Positions 43,755-52,082 of a stretch of 54,064 bases of DNA are shown here, piece by piece. The stretch lies in the NCBI RefSeq assembly GCF_000310225.1, contig NZ_AMXF01000005.1:1-54064 (forward strand), given 5' to 3'. The position numbers and the translations under genes were made by a program. Within the stretch, counting starts at the first letter, position 1; every line of letters starts with the position of its first letter. The notes below the pieces were generated by a model. It saw only the letters and a program-made list of their open reading frames with translations. It did not search any database and was not told the origin of the DNA. Origin of the DNA: Thauera phenylacetica B4P (GTDB lineage Bacteria; Pseudomonadota; Gammaproteobacteria; Burkholderiales; Rhodocyclaceae).

Positions 43755-43961
43755 TCACTCCGGTTTTTTTTGTATCGGGCAAGTGCTCAGGCCAAGCAGA
43801 CGGTAGCCCGGACAGCGACCAGCCAGGCCAGTGATGAGGGGCATGATTCCGATGAGCCCCAGCCACCGCCAGGGTGAGTCCAGCCACAACGGCAAGCTGA
43901 GCAGAATCAGCCCGACGACGATGCGGACAATGCGGTCGAGACTTCCAACGTTGATTTGCAT
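43755..43961 (-). CDS. DUF2892 small membrane protein
   Basis: The start ATG 43961 follows AAGGAG. The 68-residue product MQINVGSLDRIVRIVVGLILLSLPLW has two membrane helices and the conserved end ITGLAGRCPGYRLLGLSTCPI. DUF2892/YgaP-like domains often accompany rhodanese or sulfur-transfer proteins, which are not seen here. It is 7 bp before the MBL gene in the same operon. Confidence 0.9.
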   Translation of the reverse strand: MQINVGSLDRIVRIVVGLILLSLPLWLDSPWRWLGLIGIMPLITGLAGRCPGYRLLGLSTCPIQKKPE

Positions 43962-43981
43962 GACGGTCTCCTTGTGTTGAG

Positions 43982-45520
43982 TCAACGGCTTGAAAACGCG
44001 AGGGGGGCGGTAGCGCCACGAAGCGGATGGGTTGCGGTCGGTGCCGCCGTGGATACGTCCCAGCCACCACCAAGGGCCTTGTACAGCGCCACCAATTGCA
44101 CGGCGGCGTTGGTATGTGCCCGCGCGGCTGCGGTTTCGGCCTCGTGCAGGCTGCGCTGGGCGGCCAGCAGTTCGACCAGCGCGATGTCGCCTGCCGCGTA
44201 GCGCGTCCTGGCGTGGCCGTAGCTGGTGCGCGCCGCATCCAGTGACATGCCGCGGCGCGCCAAAGTATCCAGCCCGCTGTGGTAGTCGACCAGCGCGCGT
44301 TCGGCGTCGCCCAGGGCCGCTAACACGGCCTGCTCATAGGCCAGCGCGGCCTGGCGCTCGGCGGCCTCGCGTGCCCGAATTTCGGCTCGCACGCGGCCGC
44401 CGTCGAACAGGCGCCAGGAAATCATCGGCAGGATGGAGAAGCGCGCACTGGAGGCATCGAACCAATCGCCCGTACTGAGCGCTTGGAACCCGCCACCGAC
44501 ACCGATGGAGAGTTTGGGAAACAGCTCGGCCGTGGCCACGCCGATGTCGGCCGAACTCGCTGCCAGGCGACGTTCCGCAGCCAGCACGTCCGGGCGCCGG
44601 CGCAGCATGTCGGCGCGCTCGCCCACCGGCAGCGCCCGCAGCGTGCTCGGCGCCAAGGGGCTATCAAGCAGTGCCAGCTCCCGCTCCGGCGGTGCGCCGA
44701 GTAGCACGCCCAGGCTGAGCACCGCGGCGCGCTGGCGCGCCTCGATATCCGGGATGAGCGCGTTGACTGCCGTCCATTGGGCGTAAGCTGCCTCTACATC
44801 GGCGGCCGACGCGTCGCCCAGCGCATGCCGCAGGCGCACCAACTCCCAAGTCTGCTGCAGCGTATCCAGCGTGGCTTGTTGTGCGTGCAACTCGTAGCGG
44901 GCGCCGACGGCGTTGAACCAGGTGCGCGCGACCTCGGCCACGATGCGCATGCGTACGCCCTGTGCCTCGGCTTCGGTCGCCTGCAGGCGGGCGCCAGCGC
45001 CTTCCAGGGCGCGCCGCTTGGCCCCGAACAAGTCGGCCTCCCAGGCCGCGTCGAAACCCGCGTCGTAGATGGTCTGCGTGGCGTCAAGACCGGGGATGGA
45101 GCCTACGGGCAAAGGGCCGTTCTCGCTTTGACGGCGCCGGTTGACGCTGACACCTGCGCCGACAGTGGGCAATGCTTCGCCGGCCACACGATCGCGCAAG
45201 GCGCGCGCCTCATCGATGCGTGCCGCAGCCTGGCGCAGATCCAGGTTCTGTGCCAGCGCCGTGACCATCAGGCGATCGAGGGCGGGGTCATCCAGTGCAG
45301 ACCACCATTGGCTTAAGTCTGCGGATTGGGATGCGCTTGCCAACGGCAGAGTCCAGCCGCTGCCGATGTCGACCGGCGGTGGTTCGCGGTAGTCGGGGCC
45401 CACGGTTGCGCAGGCAGTCAGCAGCACGCAGGACAGTGCCAGCGCGAGGGGACGTACGCGCCCAGGGGTCAGGCCGGTGGCGGTTGCGCGAAGAAAGGGT
45501 GTGCGGGTCTTGGATTTCAT
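43982..45520 (-). CDS. Outer-membrane efflux lipoprotein (NodT/OprM type)
   Basis: The 512-residue product has a lipoprotein signal (PLALALSCVLLTACATVGPDY, lipobox LTAC). Two TolC-type repeats follow, with ATAELFPKLSIGVGGGFQALS in the second half. It forms the outer-membrane channel of tripartite efflux systems. It overlaps the stop of the upstream permease by ATGA, so it is the dedicated partner of the HlyD-ABC genes at 45517-50623. ATG 45520 is the first site compatible with a lipoprotein start. Confidence 0.94.
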   Translation of the reverse strand: MKSKTRTPFLRATATGLTPGRVRPLALALSCVLLTACATVGPDYREPPPVDIGSGWTLPLASASQSADLSQWWSALDDPALDRLMVTALAQNLDLRQAAARIDEARALRDRVAGEALPTVGAGVSVNRRRQSENGPLPVGSIPGLDATQTIYDAGFDAAWEADLFGAKRRALEGAGARLQATEAEAQGVRMRIVAEVARTWFNAVGARYELHAQQATLDTLQQTWELVRLRHALGDASAADVEAAYAQWTAVNALIPDIEARQRAAVLSLGVLLGAPPERELALLDSPLAPSTLRALPVGERADMLRRRPDVLAAERRLAASSADIGVATAELFPKLSIGVGGGFQALSTGDWFDASSARFSILPMISWRLFDGGRVRAEIRAREAAERQAALAYEQAVLAALGDAERALVDYHSGLDTLARRGMSLDAARTSYGHARTRYAAGDIALVELLAAQRSLHEAETAAARAHTNAAVQLVALYKALGGGWDVSTAAPTATHPLRGATAPLAFSSR

Positions 45521-46635
45521 TGCAGGCGTCCTCGGACGAATACGGTGGCCATGGTCAGCGTGGCGAGGGCGATGACCGCCAGCGGCCACAGGCTGGCGAG
45601 AATGTCACCGGTCGGCATGGCCTTGAGAAAGCTGCCTTCGACGATGATCAGGAAGTGGGTCAGCGGAATGGCCTGAGCCAGCCATTGCAGGACGACGGGC
45701 ATGTTTTCCACAGGCGTGGCAAAGCCGGACATCAGCACCGCCGGAATACCGACGGCGAACGCGCCCAGGATGGCCTGCTGCTGCGTCATGCTGACGGCGG
45801 AAATCATCAGGCCGATGCCGACCACCGAGGCGATGAATAGCACCAGGCTGGCCAGCAGCAGCGCGAACGAGCCCGTGAACGGAATGCCGAACAGGAAGAC
45901 GCCGGCGCTGATCATGAACAGGCCCAGCAGCGTGCCGATGGCCAGCGCCGGCAGCGACTTGGAAATGATGATTTCCGGTGTCGAGGTGGGCGACACCAGC
46001 AATTGGTCGAAGGTGCCGAGCTCGCGTTCGCGCGCAATCGACAATGAAGTGATCATCAGCGAACTGAACAGCGCCAGGATGCCCGTGAGGCCGGGCACTA
46101 TGTACCAGCGATAGACCAGGTTCGGATTGAACCAGTGGCGCACGACGACCGGCGTCGGCGCTTGCGCGTCGGGAATGACCTCAGCGCCGACCTCAGCAGC
46201 GATAGTGGACAGATAGGCCACAGTGATTTGCCCCGAGTTGCTGCGCCGGCCATCGACCAGCACCTGGGCGCTGCCGCTGTCACCGGCGGCGATGGCGCGC
46301 GAGAAATCGACGGGAATAGCGAGCGCGGCGATCACCTCGCCGCGGTCGATAAGCTCGTGCAGCTGCAGCTGGCTGTCGACGTGCCGGACGTGGGTGATGA
46401 AGCGGGCACTGTCCAGGCGCTGCACCAGTTCGTTTGACCAACGCCCGGCGTCCTGGTTGTAGACGGCAATGTCGACGTTGCGCACCTCCAGCGTCGCGGC
46501 AAAAGCGAATATGAGCAATTGAAGGATCGGTGGGGCGAACACCACCATGCGGCTGCGCGGGTCGCGCAGGACGCTCAGCACTTCCTTGATGAACTGGGCG
46601 CGCAGGCGGGTGAACGAGAATGCAGAGAAGAACAT
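45517..46635 (-). CDS. ABC-2 type permease (YhhJ/YbhR-like), second subunit
   Basis: The 372-residue product opens FFSAFSFTRLRAQFIKEVLSVLRDPRSRM, followed by a helix (VVFAPPILQLLIFAFAATLEV). The extracellular domain comes next and then five helices in the C-terminal half, the ABC-2 architecture. SREREL-like cytosolic motifs (LSIARERELGTFDQLLVSPTST) are conserved. ATG 46635 lies 4 bp after the stop of the other permease. The pair would form the heterodimeric pore. Confidence 0.93.
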   Translation of the reverse strand: MFFSAFSFTRLRAQFIKEVLSVLRDPRSRMVVFAPPILQLLIFAFAATLEVRNVDIAVYNQDAGRWSNELVQRLDSARFITHVRHVDSQLQLHELIDRGEVIAALAIPVDFSRAIAAGDSGSAQVLVDGRRSNSGQITVAYLSTIAAEVGAEVIPDAQAPTPVVVRHWFNPNLVYRWYIVPGLTGILALFSSLMITSLSIARERELGTFDQLLVSPTSTPEIIISKSLPALAIGTLLGLFMISAGVFLFGIPFTGSFALLLASLVLFIASVVGIGLMISAVSMTQQQAILGAFAVGIPAVLMSGFATPVENMPVVLQWLAQAIPLTHFLIIVEGSFLKAMPTGDILASLWPLAVIALATLTMATVFVRGRLQ

Positions 46636-46639
46636 CGGT

Positions 46640-47809
46640 TCACTCCAGGTTTTTGCGCGTGGCGCGCTTGGCGATGACGAAGAACAGCGCACCGATCGCC
46701 GCCATGGCCGCCAGGTTGGGCAGGAAGACGGCCCAGATGTCGCCGGCCAGGAACACTGTCTTGAGCGAATCGACGAAGTAGCGCGCCGGAACCGCCCGGG
46801 TGATGGCCCGGATCGGTGCGGGCATCGCGTCGATCTCGTACAGGAAGCCCGACAGCATGAAAGCCGGCAGGAAGCCCGAGAACAGCGCGATCTGCGCCGC
46901 CAAGAACTGGTTGCGCGCCAGTGACGAGATCAGCAGACCCTGGCCCAGCGCCGGCACCATGAACACCGCCGACAGCAGCAGCAGCGCTGCCAGCGAGCCC
47001 CGCATCGGCACGCCGAACACGAACACCGCCAGCGCCGCCGCGCCAAGCGTGGACAGCATGCCGAGCACGAAGTACGGCAGCAGCTTGCCGATCAGGATTT
47101 CGGCCACCGAGGCCGGTGTGGACAGCACCGCCTCCATCGTGCCGCGCTCCCATTCGCGCGCCACCACCAGCGCCGTTAGCATGGTGCCGATGATGGTCAT
47201 GACGATGGCGATGGCGCCAGGAATCAGCGCGCGGCGGCTTTCCAACTCGGGGTTGAACCAGTAGCGTGGCTCCAGCACGATGGCTTGCGCCGGCGCTGCA
47301 GCATCCAATCCCGCACGCCAGGACTGCACCACGCCGCGGGCATAGTTTTCGACGTAGTTGGCAGTGTTGGGGTAGGAACCATCGGTGACGATCTGCACCA
47401 GCGGTTCACTACCGCGCTGGGCCAAACGCTGCTCGAAGTCCTGCGGGATCACCACGTAGCCGCGCAGCGTGCCTGAGATGAGCTGCTCGGCCACTTCGCG
47501 GCGGTCATGGGCGAAGTGTGTGTTCAGGAAGCGCGTGCCGGAAAAGGCTGCGCCCAAAGATTGGGCCGACGCGCCGGGCGACTCCAGCACCACACCGACG
47601 CGAACCTCCTTGGCATCCAGCGATACCGCATAGGCGAACAGCAAAAGCAACACCACCGGCAGCACGAACGCGATCAGCAGCGTCGAGGGATCGCGCAGTG
47701 CCTGGTAGCTTTCCTTGGTGACCAGGGCCACCAGGCGCCGCAGGTCAAAGCGGCGCAGATCGCCCTGGGTCGGGCCAGCGTCGGCCTTGTGCTTCTCAAC
47801 GGCGTTCAT
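46640..47809 (-). CDS. ABC-2 type permease (YhhJ/YbhS-like), first subunit
   Basis: The 389-residue product reads RLVALVTKESYQALRDPSTLLIAFVLPVVLLLLFAYAVSLD. A soluble domain follows and then five C-terminal helices with VVAREWERGTMEAVLSTPASVAEI. The start overlaps the ATPase stop by ATGA. Substrates of this family (MacB-unrelated, YbhFSR-like) include drugs and organic compounds. Confidence 0.94.
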   Translation of the reverse strand: MNAVEKHKADAGPTQGDLRRFDLRRLVALVTKESYQALRDPSTLLIAFVLPVVLLLLFAYAVSLDAKEVRVGVVLESPGASAQSLGAAFSGTRFLNTHFAHDRREVAEQLISGTLRGYVVIPQDFEQRLAQRGSEPLVQIVTDGSYPNTANYVENYARGVVQSWRAGLDAAAPAQAIVLEPRYWFNPELESRRALIPGAIAIVMTIIGTMLTALVVAREWERGTMEAVLSTPASVAEILIGKLLPYFVLGMLSTLGAAALAVFVFGVPMRGSLAALLLLSAVFMVPALGQGLLISSLARNQFLAAQIALFSGFLPAFMLSGFLYEIDAMPAPIRAITRAVPARYFVDSLKTVFLAGDIWAVFLPNLAAMAAIGALFFVIAKRATRKNLE

Positions 47810-49581
47810 GCGGCAACCTCCATCTGACGGTCGGCAGACTCCACCAGGTGAATGAAGGCGTCCTCCATGGTCGGGTCGGGCCGCTCGGAATTGGCGGCGA
47901 TTCGCTTGAGCGCATCAGGCGTATCCAGGGCGATTAGACGCGCGCGCGAAAGCATGGCGACGCGGTCGCAGTATTCGGCCTCGTCCATGAAATGGGTGGT
48001 GACCATGATGGTCACGCCCTTGCGTGCCAGACCGTTGATGTGGGTCCAGAATTCGCGCCGGGTGATGGGATCTACCCCTGAAGTGGGTTCGTCCAGAAAC
48101 AGCACCGGGGGCCTGTGCATCAGCGAGCAGGCCAATGCCAAGCGTTGCTTGTGCCCCAGCGGCAGGGAGTCGGGTGTCGAGGACAGCCAGCCGCCCAGAT
48201 CAAAGGTGGCGATCATTTCCTCGATGCGTTCGCGGCGGGTTTCACCTTCCAGCCCGTAGACGCCGGCCGAGAATTCCAGGTTCTGCCGCACCGAAAGCAG
48301 GCCGTAGAGTGAGAACTTCTGCGCCATGTAGCCGAGTCGGCTCTTGGCTGCGCCGGTGGCGCGGCGCAGATCGTGCCCCACCACTTGCGCCTCGCCCGCA
48401 GTGGGCTTGAGCAGGCCGCACAGCATCTTGAAGGTAGTGGATTTGCCGGCGCCATTGGGCCCAAGCAGGCCGAAGATTTCACCCTTTTGCACTTCGAAGC
48501 TGACGTTGTCGGTGGCCGTGAATTCGCCGAAGCGCTTGGTGAGATTGCGGCAAGACACCGCAATGTCGGAACCCAGCTCGACCGGCGACAGGCGCTCGGC
48601 GAGCTGCGATGTACCGCCGGGGCCGCCGCCGAGAAGATCGATGAAGGCGTCTTCGAAGCGGGCCGGCACTTGGGCCAGGCGCACTTGGGCCTGATCCGCC
48701 AGCAGTTGTACGTCCTGCACGGTCGCGCCCTCGCGCAGCACCACGCGGACACCAGCGCCCTGAATCACACCATCGCTGACACTGGGCAAATCCAGGACTT
48801 TCGTCAGGACTGCTCGGCGTTCGGTGCCGACATCTTCAAGACGGAAGCTCCGGCCTTTGAGCTGCGCGGTCAGCTCTTGCGGTGGGCCGTCGAAGAGCAA
48901 CTGGCCTTCGTTGAGCAGAAGCACGCTTTCGCAACGCTCGGCCTCGTCCAGATAGGCGGTGGACCAGACCACCGCCATGCCCTCATCGGTCAGGGCCTGC
49001 ACCATGCGCCACAAATCCTGGCGGCTGACCGGGTCCACCCCGACTCCAGGCTCGTCCAGCAGCAGCACCTTGGGTCGCGCCATGAGCGCACAGGCAAGGC
49101 CGAGCTTTTGTTTCATGCCGCCGGAGAGCTTGCCGGCCAGGCGCTTGGTGAAGGGCGCGAGGCGCGTGAAATCTAGCAGTTCGGCGAACAGCGCGGCGTT
49201 GCGATCCGCATCCATGCCGCGCAACTGCGCATACAGCCGCATGTTCTCCATCACCGACAGGTCTTCGTACAGGCCGAAGCGCTGCGGCATGTAGCCGCTG
49301 GCGACGTGGATCGCGTCGTTGTCCTTGACCACGTCGAAGCCGGCCAGAGTGACACGGCCAGCATTGGGCACCAGGAGCCCGGTCAGAATCCGCATCAGCG
49401 TCGTCTTACCGGCGCCATCGGGGCCGACCAGTCCCGTCAGCCGCCCATAGTGGATGCGTGCGCTCAAGCTCCGCAGGGCCTTTACGTCGCCAAAATGCTT
49501 GTTCAGGCCTTCGATGACGACGGCGGCGCTATCGGCGCTGGCGCTTGTAGGCGTGGTGGCCATGGCCGTGTTCGCCTGCAT
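47806..49581 (-). CDS. ABC transporter ATP-binding protein with two nucleotide-binding domains
   Basis: The 591-residue product is a fused double ATPase of YhiH/RbbA-like type. NBD1 (about residues 20-250) has GPDGAGKTTL, the signature LSGGMKQKLGLACAL and LLLDEPGVGVDP. NBD2 (about 335-570) has GPNGAGKSTTF, a degenerate signature LPLGHKQRLALACSL and LFLDEPTSGVDP. ATG 49581 directly follows the hlyD stop. It powers the two permeases encoded next. Confidence 0.94.
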   Translation of the reverse strand: MQANTAMATTPTSASADSAAVVIEGLNKHFGDVKALRSLSARIHYGRLTGLVGPDGAGKTTLMRILTGLLVPNAGRVTLAGFDVVKDNDAIHVASGYMPQRFGLYEDLSVMENMRLYAQLRGMDADRNAALFAELLDFTRLAPFTKRLAGKLSGGMKQKLGLACALMARPKVLLLDEPGVGVDPVSRQDLWRMVQALTDEGMAVVWSTAYLDEAERCESVLLLNEGQLLFDGPPQELTAQLKGRSFRLEDVGTERRAVLTKVLDLPSVSDGVIQGAGVRVVLREGATVQDVQLLADQAQVRLAQVPARFEDAFIDLLGGGPGGTSQLAERLSPVELGSDIAVSCRNLTKRFGEFTATDNVSFEVQKGEIFGLLGPNGAGKSTTFKMLCGLLKPTAGEAQVVGHDLRRATGAAKSRLGYMAQKFSLYGLLSVRQNLEFSAGVYGLEGETRRERIEEMIATFDLGGWLSSTPDSLPLGHKQRLALACSLMHRPPVLFLDEPTSGVDPITRREFWTHINGLARKGVTIMVTTHFMDEAEYCDRVAMLSRARLIALDTPDALKRIAANSERPDPTMEDAFIHLVESADRQMEVAA

Positions 49582-49582
49582 C

Positions 49583-50623
49583 TCAACGCTCCCCCACGCG
49601 CGCGCCAGAGACTGGTTTGGCATCGACCGCTATCGTCACGGGCATGCCCTGGCGCAAGGCGGCGTCGTCATCGGCTTCGTCGATGACGATGCGCAGGCGA
49701 TAGACCAGATCCGTGCGCAAGTCCGTTGTCTCCACCGTCTTGGGCGTGAACTCGGCGCGCGGCGAGATGAAGCCGATCTGGCCGCGATAGACCTTCTCCG
49801 AAGAATCGCTCTTGACGCGCACCGCCGTGCCGGGCGCGATGCGCCCCAGATCCGACTCACCCACGTAGGCGCGCACATACACAGGCTTATCCAGACTCAG
49901 GCTGTAGACCGTGCTCTGGCTCGCGACCATGCTGCCGGGTTCGCGCACCCGCGCGATGACGGTTCCGTCGCTGGGCGACGTCAATTCGGTGTCCGCCAGG
50001 GACGTGGTGGCTTGCGCTGCTGCTGCCTGCGCGGCCGCCAGACGAGCCTCTGCCGCGGCGATGTCCTCTTTGCGAAAACCTTCGATTGCTTGCGACAAGG
50101 CGGCCTTGGCTGCTTCGGCGCCCGCGGCGGCCTGATCCCTTGCGGTGCGGGCGGCATCGACCGTACGCTGGCTGCTGGCGCCCGATGCCAGCAGGCCGCT
50201 CTGGCGCTGAAAATTGCGCTCGGCCTCGGTGACGAGCGCCTGAGCTTTCTTGAGCGCCTCGCGCGCCTGGGTGATTTCCTGCGGCCGCAGGCCACGGCGC
50301 AGCTTGGCCAGTTCCGCCTGCGCCACCTGCACCTGGGCCTGTGCCGCCACAAGGGCGTCCCGATACGGTTGCGCGTCGAGCGCGGCCAGGCGCGCGCCGG
50401 CGCGGACGGCATCACCCTCATCGAAAGCCATCTGCATCACGCGCCCGGGCTGGCGGAAGGCCAGTTGCACCTCGCGGATGTCTACGTTGCCGTAGAGGCG
50501 CAACGCATCTTCCTTGTTACGGTCGCGCGATAGCCAGAACGCCAGTGCGCCGCCAAGAGCGATCACGACGACAGCGATCACGGCCCAACGAATTTTTTTG
50601 ATGGAGAGGTTTGGAGTGGTCAT
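49583..50623 (-). CDS. HlyD-family membrane fusion protein
   Basis: The 346-residue product has a single N-terminal helix (IRWAVIAVVVIALGGALAFWLS), a biotinyl-lipoyl-like strand pair (LYGNVDIREVQLAFRQPGRV) and a long Ala-rich helical hairpin. A barrel with TSPSDGTVIARVREPGSMV follows. It bridges the inner-membrane ABC transporter to the outer-membrane channel. It is upstream of and contiguous with the ATPase gene. Confidence 0.94.
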   Translation of the reverse strand: MTTPNLSIKKIRWAVIAVVVIALGGALAFWLSRDRNKEDALRLYGNVDIREVQLAFRQPGRVMQMAFDEGDAVRAGARLAALDAQPYRDALVAAQAQVQVAQAELAKLRRGLRPQEITQAREALKKAQALVTEAERNFQRQSGLLASGASSQRTVDAARTARDQAAAGAEAAKAALSQAIEGFRKEDIAAAEARLAAAQAAAAQATTSLADTELTSPSDGTVIARVREPGSMVASQSTVYSLSLDKPVYVRAYVGESDLGRIAPGTAVRVKSDSSEKVYRGQIGFISPRAEFTPKTVETTDLRTDLVYRLRIVIDEADDDAALRQGMPVTIAVDAKPVSGARVGER

Positions 50624-50650
50624 TGAAGGGTTTCCGCTAGATAAATATGT

Positions 50651-51070
50651 TCAGTGCTCGCGCGCGGTCGGCACATTCGCCGCTGACCGGCGCCAAGCCA
50701 TGGCCGCTATGCCCGCCCACACCAGCGTGCGCAGCGTCATGGCCGCCGCCGTCCGCCGCTCCCAGGCGCCACCCAGAACCACATGCACTCCGAAAGCCAG
50801 GAACACGAGCGCACTCGCCACCGCGATGGCAACCGCCAACCACATAGCCCAGCGCCGGCGCATCCACAAGCCAACGCCCGCGACGATGTAGGCGAAACCG
50901 GCCAGAAAATTGAACCAGAGCACGAACGGCACATAGTGCCCGGCTGCCTGGCGCGCCGCACCGTCGACAAACAGCACTGCGCCACCTTCCTGGAGGGTCA
51001 GCAGGCCAAATCCGATGGCAATCAAGGAAATCACACGCATCCAGATCGCGCGTCCGCTGTGTGCCATCAT
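50651..51070 (-). CDS. Small four-helix membrane protein of the efflux operon
   Basis: The start MMAHSGRAIWMRV is chosen at 51070 with GGGAG upstream. The 139-residue product has hydrophobic segments at about residues 10-30, 43-65, 70-92 and 108-125, separated by MRRRWAMW. It lies between tetR and hlyD in the same orientation. Not a known family; a DoxX-like or accessory membrane role is possible. Confidence 0.78.
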   Translation of the reverse strand: MMAHSGRAIWMRVISLIAIGFGLLTLQEGGAVLFVDGAARQAAGHYVPFVLWFNFLAGFAYIVAGVGLWMRRRWAMWLAVAIAVASALVFLAFGVHVVLGGAWERRTAAAMTLRTLVWAGIAAMAWRRSAANVPTAREH

Positions 51071-51137
51071 GTTTGTTGCTCCCGATTTATCGAAGGGTTT
51101 GGAGGTCGCAGTCGCGCTTGCGGAGCAGACGGATCCT

Positions 51138-51746
51138 TCATTTGGTGCTTTCGATGCCACGCCGATAGATGGCAAACACGCCCGGCGCGTCTCGCCGAAT
51201 GCGACTGACCTTGCCGGCCAGCAGCGACTGCATGACGAGTCCCTGGATCGTGCCGATGAACAACACGGCGGCGGCATCCACATTCAGATCCGCATCCAAC
51301 TCGCCCTGCACCTTGCCGGCTTCCATCACACGGCGCAGGCGCTGTTCGTATTGACGAATCAAGGTCTGCACCATCCGCTTGGCGAGCGTCTCGCTAGAGC
51401 GCTGCAGTTCTCCGAACAGCATGCGCGGCACGCCTGGATGCTTGGCCACGAAGTCGATATGCGCCATGAACATGGCTTCGAGCGCCGCGGCAGGCGACTT
51501 AGTGCCTTCGGCCGCCTTGTCCACGCGCTCCAGCAGTCGCTCGCCGACCCAGGTCATCGTTGCCTCCAGGATCGCGTGCTTGGTGGGGAAGTGGCGAAAC
51601 AGCGCTCCCTGCGTCAAACCCATTCGATCGGCAATGGCCGTAGTCGTGATTTCGGCCGGGTTTTGCTCGGCTGCCAAGTCGACCACGGCTTGCACCGTGG
51701 CCTCCCGCCGCTCTTCGGCGGACAGATATTGAGGACGTTCGTTCAC
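51138..51746 (-). CDS. TetR/AcrR-family repressor
   Basis: The 202-residue product starts at GTG 51746. The HTH is at about residues 11-57: EERREATVQAVVDLAAEQNPAEITTTAIADRMGLTQGALFRHFPTKHAILE. The C-terminal ligand domain includes AALEAMFMAHIDFVAKHPGVPRMLF. It is the first gene of the minus-strand cargo operon. A 16-bp site lies 18 bp before its start and a near-identical site lies before the divergent PHA-synthase gene. It probably represses both. Confidence 0.93.
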   Translation of the reverse strand: MNERPQYLSAEERREATVQAVVDLAAEQNPAEITTTAIADRMGLTQGALFRHFPTKHAILEATMTWVGERLLERVDKAAEGTKSPAAALEAMFMAHIDFVAKHPGVPRMLFGELQRSSETLAKRMVQTLIRQYEQRLRRVMEAGKVQGELDADLNVDAAAVLFIGTIQGLVMQSLLAGKVSRIRRDAPGVFAIYRRGIESTK

Positions 51747-51763
51747 CGATTAGACTCCATGTA

Positions 51764-51779
51764 GTAAGTGACCTATTAC
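51764..51779. promoter_or_regulatory. Putative TetR operator O1
   Basis: GTAAGTGACCTATTAC, 18 bp before the tetR GTG. It matches 13 of 16 bases with O2 read on the opposite strand and is an imperfect palindrome in itself (GTAA/TTAC). Confidence 0.7.
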
Positions 51780-52048
51780 TATCCTAACACGCAAATTAAC
51801 CATGACGCAAGATCAGAAAGCAGACAGGCTGGGGCGGTAAGGGCCAGCTCTTGTCCATCCGGTGCGCTCAACGACCGACTTTGATGAATCTCAAGAGGCG
51901 AGCGCGCCATTCAAGCGGGGACGAGGCATTCGACTGACAAGTCGGCTAGTTCGTTGAGGGTGCGGGAAGTCGGTTCGCCGGGGCGCCAGCGGAAATTCAT
52001 CCCACATGGCCAGCAAGGCTTGCATCTTTTCCTGCAAGCGATAAGATA

Positions 52049-52064
52049 GTAACAAGTCACTTGC
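52049..52064. promoter_or_regulatory. Putative TetR operator O2
   Basis: GTAACAAGTCACTTGC, whose complement GCAAGTGACTTGTTAC matches O1. It includes the perfect palindrome CAAGTCACTTG. It starts 2 bp after the -10-like TAAGAT, over the expected start of transcription. Confidence 0.7.
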
Positions 52065-52082
52065 TAAATGAGATGATAAAAC

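Larger units (their letters stand above)
51747..52082. other. 336-bp divergent regulatory region between tetR and the PHA-synthase gene
   Basis: No gene. It holds the two 16-bp TetR-type sites. A possible promoter for the PHA-synthase gene is TTGCAT (52020-52025), a 16-bp spacer and TAAGAT (52042-52047). The middle 150 bp have no recognisable feature. Confidence 0.65.
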
